Assembly (NCBI GenBank): GCA_031425525.1
Contig: JANPJM010000030.1
Span: 1-64,000, forward strand
Length of the DNA stretch: 64,000 bases
DNA from: JANNMJ01 sp031425525
GTDB taxonomy: Bacteria > Bacteroidota > Bacteroidia > Cytophagales > Hymenobacteraceae
Direction of reading: 5' to 3'
The first letter of the stretch is position 1. Each line of letters begins with the position of its first letter. The translations under genes were made by a program, and so were the position numbers. A model generated the notes under the pieces. It saw nothing but the letters and a program-made list of their open reading frames with translations. It was not told the origin of the DNA and did not search any database. This document shows, one piece after another, positions 19,001 through 26,800 of the stretch.

Positions 19001-21206
19001 TTACGGGGTCGCGGTACCAGTCATCGGTGTAGTTCACTTGCTCAATGAGTAGCCCGGCGGGCGTGCGCAGTTTCACGGCATCGCCGTCGAGGTTGAACGT
19101 CGGCCAGCTCGTGACGCCGATAATGCGCGCCGTAGCGCCCAAATATGTGCGGTACGCGGTGGTGTCGGTGGTGCGCGTCAGCACGGCGTATTGGCCGGGG
19201 GCCAAGTAGGCAGCGGCGCCCGTATTTACGGTACCTGCGCCGGCAGTGGCGTCCTGCAATTTCCAGCCGTTGAGGTCGAAATATTTAGTGCTGGAATTGA
19301 ATATTTCGATGAACTGCGCGGCGGGTAGCGCCGTCGGCGGGTTGCCCGCCGGGATGCTCGTATCAATGAACAACTCCGTGATTTGCACCTCGCCCACGCC
19401 CGCTGCCGCGCCGATGAGCAGCGTAGCGGTTAGTGGGGTGGCGGCGGTATTGCCAGCACAGTCGGCTACCGAGCTGATGGTGAGCGTATAAAGTGTGCCC
19501 GTCACCAGCGGCCCGCTCAAGGCAAGCGTGGCAAGCCGGAGCGAATCGGGCCGAAAATCAACGGCTGTCACGCTCAACCCGCCCGTGAGCGTGAAGCGCC
19601 CGATAGTGGCCGTCAGGGTATCGATGGCTTCTGAAAATTGTACATCTACTCGCGTTGAGTTGCGCAGGGTGGCCCGCACTAATGTAGGCGCGGTGGCATC
19701 AGGCGCGGTGCTGTTTACCGAGTTGAGGCGGCCGGGCGTACCCCCCGTCATATCAATGGAAGCCAGCCAGTTATCGCCGTCGGAACACGGCCGGGTGGAG
19801 TTGATTTTTTCCAACGACCAACCGCCGTCGTCCTTCACGGCATCGCGGTACCAATCGTCGGAGTACGTTACGGCGTCCACCACGAGGGTGGCGGGCGCGG
19901 GCGGCAGCAGTCGCACGAGGTCGCCGGTGATGTTGAGCGTCGGCCAGCTCGTGACGCCGATAATTCGCACCGTTGCCCCGACGACCAGGCGGTACCTGCC
20001 AGTGTCGGCGGCGGGCGTCAGCACGGCGTATTGGCCGGGGGCGAGACGCCCGGCCCGCAACGTGCCGCTGGTGCCGGCGGCGGCCCCGGCGGCATCCTGC
20101 AACCGCCAGCCGAGCAGGTCGAGCGGTTGGGTGCTGGTATTGAGGATTTCGACGAACGGCGCCGGTGGTAGCGTGGTCAAGGGGTTGCCCACCGGAATGC
20201 TCGTATCGACGAACAGTTCCGTGATGCGCACATCGCCGACGCTCACGGGCGCAGGCGGCGCGGAGAAGCGGAAGGTGCGGGTTAGCGGAGTAGCAAGCGC
20301 ATTGCCAAAAAGGTCGGTCAGACCACTGATGGTGAGCGTGTTGAGGCCGTTGCCGAACGCCGTGCCGAATGTCAGCAGCACGGCGGCATCGTCGAGCGGG
20401 TCGAGGGCGGCGCTGGTGGCCGCGCCCACGCCCGCCACCGTAAACGCGCCCGCCGCCGAGGCACTGGCGGACGTTACGGGTTCATCGAGTTGGAGGCGTA
20501 ACGTGGTGCCGGTCAGTACGGTCAGGCGACGGATGGCGGGCGGCGCGGTATCGATGATGCGGAAATCATCGAAGTAAAATTTCAGCGCGTTGCTCTGCGT
20601 ATAGCGCGCCACCACGCCGAACCAGCGACTGGCGGCGTACGTGGTATCGCGGGCGGTGCCCTGCGGGGCGTACGTGGTGCCACCGGCAATGTCGGCGCCG
20701 AGCGTCCAGTTGCCGGCCGTGTCGCGCGTGACGCGCACCCGCACTACGTTGTTGCTGGTGGAAGCCAACAAGCCATCCGTGCCATCGATGACGAGCGTGG
20801 ACGACGCGCGGTTTTTTCGGAACAGACTCACCTCGTCGGGCGTGCCGCCCAGGCGCACGAAATAGCCCTGGTTTTGGCCGGTGAGGCTAGCCGAGTCGGA
20901 AGTCAGATACACATCGGCGTGGTTGGCGGCGGACGTGCCGAATTTGAGATTCGCCCAAAACTCCCACGTCGCCGCGCCGCTCACGCGCGAGGGCGCCGCG
21001 AGGGTTTTGGTAGCCGCCACGGCCGCGCCGTTGGTCTGGAGCTGCTGGGCGGCATTGACGATGAAATCGGGCGTATCGCCCGCCCAAGCGGGATTTTGGG
21101 TGAAATCGCCGTCGGTGAACGACTCCGCTACCTGCGCGGCGACCGAGCGGGTCAGCAGAACGAACAGCAGTGTCGGAAGCAGAAAAACGGAACGAAAGCG
21201 CAGCAT
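16086..21206 (-). CDS. Large secreted protein with five lamin-tail/Ig-like pairs and FlgD-like C-terminus
   Basis: 1,706 residues. Signal peptide about 1-23 (VFLLPTLLFVLLTRSVAAQ), which fixes ATG 21206. Residues about 25-215 look like a concanavalin-type lectin fold (FVRLGGTPDEVSLFRK ... FYFDDFRI). Then come five units made of a lamin-tail domain (openings such as VRITELFVDTSIPVGNP, VQITELFIDTSIPAGNP, VVINEILFNPRAGG) and a Big_5/SbsA-type Ig domain (VQFSEAIDTLTATIGRFTL). The last ~90 residues resemble a FlgD Ig-like fold (FTIFDSQGRLIRKL ... GYYVLYAEFFDLKGAV), which often ends Bacteroidota surface proteins. No standard type A sorting domain is seen. Probably a surface or extracellular protein of unknown ligand. 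Confidence 0.85.
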   Translation of the reverse strand: MLRFRSVFLLPTLLFVLLTRSVAAQVAESFTDGDFTQNPAWAGDTPDFIVNAAQQLQTNGAAVAATKTLAAPSRVSGAATWEFWANLKFGTSAANHADVYLTSDSASLTGQNQGYFVRLGGTPDEVSLFRKNRASSTLVIDGTDGLLASTSNNVVRVRVTRDTAGNWTLGADIAGGTTYAPQGTARDTTYAASRWFGVVARYTQSNALKFYFDDFRIIDTAPPAIRRLTVLTGTTLRLQLDEPVTSASASAAGAFTVAGVGAATSAALDPLDDAAVLLTFGTAFGNGLNTLTISGLTDLFGNALATPLTRTFRFSAPPAPVSVGDVRITELFVDTSIPVGNPLTTLPPAPFVEILNTSTQPLDLLGWRLQDAAGAAAGTSGTLRAGRLAPGQYAVLTPAADTGRYRLVVGATVRIIGVTSWPTLNITGDLVRLLPPAPATLVVDAVTYSDDWYRDAVKDDGGWSLEKINSTRPCSDGDNWLASIDMTGGTPGRLNSVNSTAPDATAPTLVRATLRNSTRVDVQFSEAIDTLTATIGRFTLTGGLSVTAVDFRPDSLRLATLALSGPLVTGTLYTLTISSVADCAGNTAATPLTATLLIGAAAGVGEVQITELFIDTSIPAGNPPTALPAAQFIEIFNSSTKYFDLNGWKLQDATAGAGTVNTGAAAYLAPGQYAVLTRTTDTTAYRTYLGATARIIGVTSWPTFNLDGDAVKLRTPAGLLIEQVNYTDDWYRDPVKAAGGWSLEKIRAVRPCSDADNWLASTDVSGGTPGRINSVNSTTPDVTPPALARATVLAPTRVEVEFTEAIDTLTATIGRFTLTGGLSVTAVDFRADSLRFVTLTLSGALVPGTRYTLTITNVADCSGNVATPPLVTTLLLGATAVAGDVRITELFVDTSVPAGNPLTLLPAAQFVEVFNGSTKTFDLSGWRVQDGTTSVGTVGAGYLAPGQYVVLTRTTDTTAYRAFLGAAVRIVGVAGLPSLNLTADRVRLLSSTGVRVDEVNYTDDWYRDPVKDDGGWSLEKINAGLPCSDAANWVASNDMNGGTPGRINSVSSSAPDVRAPTPLAVAVLSPTRLRVQFSEAIDTLTATVARFVAAPGSAVTAVDFRADSLRFVFLTLSAPLVAGTRYTLTISGVADCSGNTPATATVLSFGLGELPELYEVLITEILADESPSISLPITEYLEIHNPTARVLTLADVRLGKPGSSTVAVFAPDATLEPGEYAVVCGSTRAALFIAIGVRKIFALTNFPSLTNAADTLTLRRADGQLLFSVAYTDDWYRNPAKKDGGWALEMIDRAKPCGLAANWGASRDSTGGTPGRLNSRDSTLAALAAPALARVRVASINGTPSGLRLFFTEKLDSLTAADPARYVLGGGGPLVTAATVRGPEWREVRLTLSAPLTPGRTVPLTVTGLTGCAGATQPLTANVLVPETPRPTDVVINEILFNPRAGGVDFVEIVNRSTKQLDLDGYFLATLRDDSLYQLKALPNFALPPGSLAALTVAPDTVAAQYPASTDRARLVRVAALPSYSDDAGTVVLLAPDSTELDRYAYDERQHTPLLTNEEGVSLERIRLDGPSDPTNFHSAASTVGFATPGRVNSQSRATYDLPDNTVKIVPRVITPGQGGAEFADITYVVPGAGYTANFTIFDSQGRLIRKLARNQTLATSGTFQWQGEDDNNRRVATGYYVLYAEFFDLKGAVKVFKETVAVGSR
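16891..20240 (-). repeat. Five lamin-tail/Big_5 coding units, period about 820-845 bp
   Basis: The codons for the opening VxIxEx motif lie near 20217-20240, 19372-19398, 18538-18565, 17713-17738 and 16891-16916. Spacings are about 845, 834, 825 and 822 bases. The first three units are very similar (shared WYRDxVKxxGGWSLEKI and CSDxxNWxAS blocks); the last two are diverged. Confidence 0.8.
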
Positions 21207-21383
21207 CGGCACAGAGAAAAAGGGGAGGGGAGGGCGTTCTTTGTAGCCCGGAAGGTAAGTGATGTATTCGATACCTAAGCGTATCGGTGTTCTATGCACG
21301 CGTTACGGGGCTGCGTTGGCGAGCATTTTTGGTCTTCTCCGGTTTCAATTTCACTCGTACGCTCAACTGCGCGACTTTTCCCC

Positions 21384-22382
21384 ATGAAACTTGCCATCGT
21401 TGGAGCCACCGGGCTCGTAGGTCAGGAAGTGCTGCGTGTGCTGACCGAACACCGTTTTTCCTTGACGGAATTGTTGCCGGTGGCGAGTGCCGCTTCGGTA
21501 GGCACCACGGTGATGTTTCAGGGGCAGGAGGTGGCCGTAATCGCGCTGGAAACGGCGCTGGCGGCCCGGCCCGACATCGCCATTTTCTCGGCCGGGGCGG
21601 GGCCGTCGCGCGAGTGGGCGCCGAAGTTTGCCGCCGCCGGTACGTTCGTCATCGACAACTCGTCGGCGTGGCGGATGGAACCGGAAATTCCGCTGGTAGT
21701 GCCCGAAATCAACGCCGATACGCTCACGGCGGAGGCGCGCATCATCGCCAATCCCAACTGTTCGACCATTCAATTGGTGTTGGCACTGAGTCGGTTGCAT
21801 CGCCGCTACCGGCTGAAACGGCTCGTGGTCAGCACGTACCAATCGGTGACGGGCACGGGCAAGCACGCCGTGGCGCAACTCATGGAAGAGCGCGCCGGCC
21901 ACACGGCCACCGCGCCCGCCTACCCGCACCCCATCGATCTCAACGTGCTGCCGCACATTGACGTGTTCGAGGCCAACGACTACACCAAAGAGGAGATGAA
22001 AGTAGTGCGCGAAACGCGCAAGATTCTCGCCGACCAGACCATCGGCATCACCTGCACCGCCGTGCGGTTGCCCGTTCTGGGCGGCCACTCGGAGGCGGTA
22101 AACGCTGAATTTTACGAAGAATTCGAGCTGCCCGACGTGCGTCGCATCCTGGCTGAAACGCCCGGCGTGGAAGTCGTGGATGAGCCCGCCACCAATCGGT
22201 ACCCGATGCCGCGCGACGCCCACGGGCACGACGCCGTACTCGTCGGCCGCCTCCGGCGCGACGAAAGCCAGCCGCGTACGCTCAACCTCTGGATTGTGGC
22301 CGACAACCTGCGCAAAGGCGCCGCTACCAACGCTGTGCAAATTGCCGCTGAATTGGTGCGGCGCGGGCTGGTGGCGGGATAA
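21384..22382 (+). CDS. asd: Aspartate-semialdehyde dehydrogenase
   Basis: 332 residues. It reduces aspartyl phosphate to aspartate semialdehyde with NADPH, leading to lysine/diaminopimelate, threonine and methionine. The N-terminus MKLAIVGATGLVGQEVLRVL is the NADP-binding fold. Active-site C126 lies in IIANPNCSTIQLV, and the VLGGHSEAVNAEF motif supplies the catalytic His. ATG 21384 is the family start; the frame is open from 21294 but that extension overlaps the region upstream of the lamin-tail gene. The two genes are divergent. Confidence 0.95.
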   Translation: MKLAIVGATGLVGQEVLRVLTEHRFSLTELLPVASAASVGTTVMFQGQEVAVIALETALAARPDIAIFSAGAGPSREWAPKFAAAGTFVIDNSSAWRMEPEIPLVVPEINADTLTAEARIIANPNCSTIQLVLALSRLHRRYRLKRLVVSTYQSVTGTGKHAVAQLMEERAGHTATAPAYPHPIDLNVLPHIDVFEANDYTKEEMKVVRETRKILADQTIGITCTAVRLPVLGGHSEAVNAEFYEEFELPDVRRILAETPGVEVVDEPATNRYPMPRDAHGHDAVLVGRLRRDESQPRTLNLWIVADNLRKGAATNAVQIAAELVRRGLVAG

Positions 22383-22482
22383 GGCGCGGTTTACAAGTTC
22401 GACTACAAAGTGCCCTGAGCGGGTGCTTTGTTGCGAAAAATCTGCGGCAGGGCGTTTGGTAATTTGGGATTCTGTGTGAAAA

Positions 22483-22567
22483 AACGTGGGGTGGGGGCTA
22501 GTTCCGCCACCCCGGCCGCCCCACCCAAAATGCGAGAGGCGGAGCTGCGCTTCACCCCACGTTAGGA
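22483..22567. repeat. Degenerate REP-like hairpin related to the one at 577-678
   Basis: aacgtggggtg near 22483-22495 faces its inverted copy ending in caccccacgtt near 22554-22565, with ttccgccacc and gaggcggagct in the inner arms. The inner part is imperfect. The outer sequence and agctccgcc core match the large hairpin over the RAYT start. It lies about 46 bases from the left end of the IS1-type element. Confidence 0.6.
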
Positions 22568-22605
22568 AAAAACGCACAACCAGTCCGGTGGTCTTCTTTG
22601 ATAAG

Positions 22606-22613
22606 TATCATTC
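22606..22613. repeat. Left target-site duplication of the IS1-family element
   Basis: tatcattc immediately before the left terminal repeat is repeated immediately after the right one (23440-23447). Eight bases is within the usual 8-9 bp for IS1 insertions. Confidence 0.85.
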
Positions 22614-22622
22614 GGTTGTGTC

Positions 22623-23146
22623 TCAATGGTATTGTTTGATTCCAAAGAAGAAATGGTGGATAAATAGGGCAATGACGCCCTCGTGAAACTCCACTTTTTT
22701 CGAGAAGCAAATCGTTTTACGGGTGAGGCGTTTGAGGCGGGTGCGTAGGGTCAAGTGTTTGCGTTCGAGGCGTTGAAGATCCGGTTTCGACTCGGTTCGT
22801 TCGCAGGGGTCGAGTTGGTCCACGTAGGCCCACCACGCGTCAGTGAACCAGTGGCGAATCGCCAGGCCGGCGTGGGCGAGCGCCGTGCGTAAGCGGCGAA
22901 AGGTGGCGTGGGTGCGCCGGCCGAACACGTAAGCGACAATGCGGCCGGAAGGGCGATCTTCGACCCACCAGAGCCAGCGCGGATGGGCCTTGGCGCCGAC
23001 GTAGGACCACATCTCGTCGGCGTGGAGCGTCAAAGCTGGCGCTGGCACTGGCACTGGCGCTGGCACTGGCACTGGCACTGGCGCTGGCACTGGCGCTAGG
23101 AAGGCGGGATTGACGGGCGCCGGGGGGAGTGCAGTGAATTTTTTTT
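22623..23146 (-). CDS. IS1-type transposase, InsB part (made by -1 frameshift)
   Basis: The -1 frame relative to InsA. After the slip at the A8 run it reads FTALPPAPVNPAFLAPV, then a Pro/Ala/Val linker, then the catalytic DDE region: LTLHADEMWSYVGAK (first Asp), HWFTDAWWAYVDQLDP, and KHLTLRTRLKRLTRKTICFSK. With the -1 shift the joined reading frame is 777 bases, a product of about 258 residues. The linker (PVPAPVPVPVPAPVPVPAPA) is encoded by a hexamer microsatellite and is not part of IS1 transposases I know. Confidence 0.82.
23035..23100. repeat. Hexamer microsatellite in the transposase linker
   Basis: Eleven consecutive 6-bp units, gctggc or actggc (the last is gctagg). On the minus strand they encode Pro-Ala/Pro-Val dipeptides. 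Loss or gain of a unit keeps the frame. Confidence 0.9.
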
Positions 23147-23398
23147 CAAGTGAGCCAGCACCGTGTTGGTCGAAATGCGCAGCGTGCGCGCGGTGTCGCG
23201 GATGCCACTGCCGTTGAGGGCCAGCGCGACGATCTGCGCGGCGACGGCCGGATCGTGCGCGCGGCGCCGAAACGTGAGTTGGAACGTGCGGCGGCAGGCC
23301 GTGCAACGGTAGCGTTGCGAGCCGTCGCTGTTGGTGCCGTGGCGATACACCGCTTCGGCTTGGGCGCACGAAGGACAACTAATTGCTGCTAAAACCAT
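23096..23398 (-). CDS. IS1-type InsA (zinc-ribbon/HTH) protein
   Basis: 100 residues. Zinc-ribbon cysteines CPSCAQA ... YRCTACRRTF, then a helix-turn-helix (GSGIRDTARTLRISTNTVLAHLKK). InsA alone is the regulator of IS1 transposition. A fraction of ribosomes is expected to slip -1 on the A8 run (plus 23139-23146) and continue into InsB. The unshifted C-terminus after LKKN is short and unconserved. Confidence 0.85.
   Translation of the reverse strand: MVLAAISCPSCAQAEAVYRHGTNSDGSQRYRCTACRRTFQLTFRRRAHDPAVAAQIVALALNGSGIRDTARTLRISTNTVLAHLKKNSLHSPRRPSIPPS
23139..23146 (-). promoter_or_regulatory. Probable programmed -1 frameshift site (A8)
   Basis: A run of eight A on the coding strand lies where the InsA frame (AHLKKNSLHS) and the InsB frame (KKFTALPPAPV) overlap. 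Slipping back one base joins them. IS1 uses an A-rich heptamer for the same purpose. Confidence 0.7.
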
Positions 23399-23439
23399 TC
23401 ACCAAAGCTACGCGCTTTCTATGCTACCGAGACGCGACC

Positions 23440-23829
23440 TATCATTCTTATAATTTGAGTAAAGATTTTCGGATAAAAACCGATCATTAACTCATTATTA
23501 CGGCAGTAGAAGATTTACTGTATGGATGTCGGCATTTCGACATGCAAGCAGCGGGGTTCGTCGTGTGCCGAAAGCAACCGGGCGGCCGATGCGACTATAG
23601 AGATCGCCACAGTTCACAGGAGAAATCGGCTCATTGAATGCGATTTGCCTACGGTTCGTCGTCGTTCGCGTCGGAATTGCCAAAAACGGTCAGGAAAAGG
23701 TGCTATTTGTGCTTACCTTCGTGCTGTTCAGTGCATATATTTCTTTCGACTTCGTTTGGGCACCTTCGGGTGGTTTCTACCCGCCTTGCGCTGTCCGTCC
23801 TCGTTTTTTAGCATTCCAACCCCGCTTCT
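23440..23829. other. Leader region of the first giant gene
   Basis: About 390 bases without a convincing gene. The first 80 bases are AT-rich. A -7-like box, taccttcg at 23714-23721, lies about 110 bases before the start codon; no TTG at proper -33 spacing was found. Short open frames here on both strands lack family resemblance. Confidence 0.4.
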
Positions 23830-26800
23830 ATGCTGCAACCCTTACTCCGTTCGATTTTTTCTGTACTCTCGTCACCGCGCCTCTCACAAGATGTATGCGC
23901 GGGTGAGCCAGCGCTGTCTACGGCGCGCTGTCGGGGGGTACTGACCTTGCTGGTGGGGGCACTTGGGTTGCTGCCGCTTGCAAGCTCGGCGCAAACCATC
24001 TCCGGCCTCGTCTACGAAGACGCATGGTATGGCGGCGGCGCTGGGCGCGCGTGGCCGGGGGCAGCGGGCAGCGGGTTCACCGCGCGCGACGGGGCGCGGG
24101 TCGAGCTTTACAACTTTACCACCAATGCGGGGGGCGCTTTCGTGGCAGCCGTCAATACCGCTGGCGGTGGCCTTTACTCGTTTTCGGGAGCCAACGTGGT
24201 CAATGGCAACCAGTACCGCGTGCGGGTTGTGAACGGGTCGGTGCAATCGGCACGGACGGGTTGGGTGAATACGTTGACGCCGGTCAGTACGTATGCCGGT
24301 AACGACGCGGATGCCATCAACCGCGTTGGTGGCCCTACGCCGGAGCTAACCGACCCCGGTAACAACGCCGCCAGTACCCTGGCGACGATTGTGGGGGAAG
24401 CTGCCCTCTCGAACCAGTTTACTGCCACGGCCGGTACAGTAGGCAACGTCAATTTCGGTTTCAACTTCGATGTCGTGGTTTCGGTGCGTCCCAACGGCCT
24501 CGGTTCGCTGCGGCAATTCGTGACCAACGCCAACGCGTTGAGCAACATCGCACCCGCCACCATAGCGCAAGTCGGGCAGACGGCCGGTCAGGAAGTATCC
24601 ATTTTCATGATCCCCGACGGCTTGGCGCACCCCGGTTTGCTGGCCGCGCCCGCCGGGCCGGTTAGTGCCCTCACTGGTGGGTTGGCGACCATTACCATTA
24701 CGAACTCGGCTGCTGATGCGCTGCCCATCATCATCGCCGACAACACCGTAATCGATGGCACGACGCAGACCGCCAACATCGGCAATACCAATACTGGCAC
24801 GCTGGGCCTGGCGGGTACGGCCGTAGGCACCGGCCCCGACGGTGTGGCCGCCACCGGCGACGAGCTGACGCTGAGTGGTGTCGCCGCGCCCGAAGTGGAA
24901 ATAGTAGGCTACGGCGGCAACAGTGGCGCCGGTAATTCGCCGAGCGCCATCCGCGTGAATGCCGCCGGAGTGCGCGTGCGCGGCCTAGGTATTCGTTTTT
25001 TCAATACTGCGGCCGTCACGAGCCTGGCCGCCGCCAACTGCGCCGGTATGGTGGTGGAAGACAACCTGTTCGGCGTGCCCACCTCGCTGGTGGTGCCCAC
25101 CAACAATACCCGCTTGGGGCAGGGTGTGGCTCTGCTGGGCATCGTAGCCGGTGGCGGCACCGGGCCGATCATCCGGCGCAACCTTATCGCCGGTACGCGC
25201 TTCGAGGCCGTCGTGATCAACGGCAGCGACCAGAACAACGTCATCAGCGGCGCACTGGTCGAAAACAACGAAATTCGGCTGGCGGGCAGCGGCAACAATA
25301 CCACGCCCAACCCGACGGGCGCCGCCATTTTCGGCACCGGCCAGTTCGGGGCGCTCACGGTGCAGCGCAACCTGATTGGAGTAGCCAACACGACGGGCGA
25401 CTACAACGGCATCGGCGTTACGTACACGAGCGTGAACGCGGGCGGCGGCAGCGTCAATGCCAACAACTTCCTGAACAACACCCTTACGGCTACGGCCGGT
25501 AACGGGGTGCTGGTGGCAGGCGGGGCGGCTGAATCGGCCAATAAATTCGGCACCATCGGGCGCAACGTCATCACGGGCGGCGATTTTGATGGTGTACGGA
25601 TGACGGCCACGGGCGCCATCTACGTCATCACGCGCAATTCCATCAGCGGGAACGCGGGCCTTGGGATTGATTTGGTGGGAACGGCCGGGGTAGACCTCAA
25701 CGATAACGGCGACGGTGACGGCGGCCCGAACGGGCTGCTCAACTTCCCCGTCATCGAGTACGCCACGGTGGTCGGTACGAACCTGCAAATCGGCGGCTGG
25801 GCGCGCAATAACTCCATCATCGAATTGTTCCGCAACGCGGCTCCCGACGGTTCCGGCTTCGGCGAAGGGCTTACGTATTTGACGAGCGTCACGGAGTCGA
25901 TTTCCGACCTCGATGGCACCGTGAGCAGCTATGGCCCCGCCGCCGTCAATGGCGTGGCGCAGGGCCAGGACAATACTACCCGCTTCCGGTTCGTGGTGCC
26001 GCTGCCGGCGGGGCTCGCCGCCGGCGATTTCCTGAGCGCCACGGCCACGCTGCCGGGCGCCAACAGCACCTCCGAATTTGGGGGGCGTATTCAGGTGGCC
26101 AGCATTCTGCAAGGCACCGTGTTCGAGGACGTGAACTACGGCGGCGGCGTGGGCCGCACCTACGCAGTGGCCAACACGAGCGCCACGGCGTCGGGCTTCG
26201 CGGCGGGCGTCATCCGTCGTCAGAATGCCATCGTCGAGCGCTATACCAGCGGCGGCGTGCTGATCGATACGGCCCGCACCAACGCCAACGGCATCTACAC
26301 CTTTCGCACGGTAGCGGGGGGCATTACGTACACGCTGCGGGTGGTGAACAGTAGCGTCACGAGTGCGCGCGCGGGCTACGTCAGCACCCTGTTGCCCGTG
26401 CAGACTTACAACGGTACCACCGACCGCGTGGGTGGCGAGGCGCCGCAGCTCGTCGATGCGCCCGCCAACAACCCGGCCGCCCCCGTGACACTCGCGAGCC
26501 TGACCACCGGCACGGCCACGCCACAATCGCTGGCGAACGTAACGGCGACGGCGGCCATCAGCGGCGTCGATTTCGGGTTCAACTTCGATCTCATCGTCAG
26601 CACCCGCGATGCCGGGCAGGGCTCGTTGCGGCAGTTCATTACCAACGCCAACGCCCTCGGCAACGAAGCCTTGCTGGCCCAAAGCGGTTCTACGCGTTCG
26701 GCGCTCAACGGCGCGACGCAGGCGCTCGTCGCGCAACGCGAGGCGTCGATCTTCATGATTCCGAACGGCACCGCGCAGAACGGTTTGCGGGTGGGGCTCG

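Larger units (their letters stand above)
22614..23439 (-). mobile_element. IS1-family insertion sequence, complete
   Basis: An 826-bp element bounded by imperfect inverted ends (ggttgtgtctc at 22614-22624; gagacgcgacc at 23429-23439, which inverts to ggtcgcgtctc) and flanked by the 8-bp duplication tatcattc (22606-22613 and 23440-23447). It carries overlapping InsA and InsB frames on the minus strand. The exact duplication points to a fairly recent insertion. Confidence 0.88.

Noticed and set aside
21363..22577. 404-residue minus-strand frame opposite asd
   Set aside because: Antisense shadow of a well conserved gene.
23035..23100. Regular short repeats, considered as a CRISPR or minisatellite outside genes
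   Set aside because: The units are 6 bp without spacers and lie in frame inside the IS1-type transposase.
23522..23944. 140-residue frame in the leader of the first giant
   Set aside because: No motif, no plausible start signal, and it overlaps the signal-peptide region of the giant.
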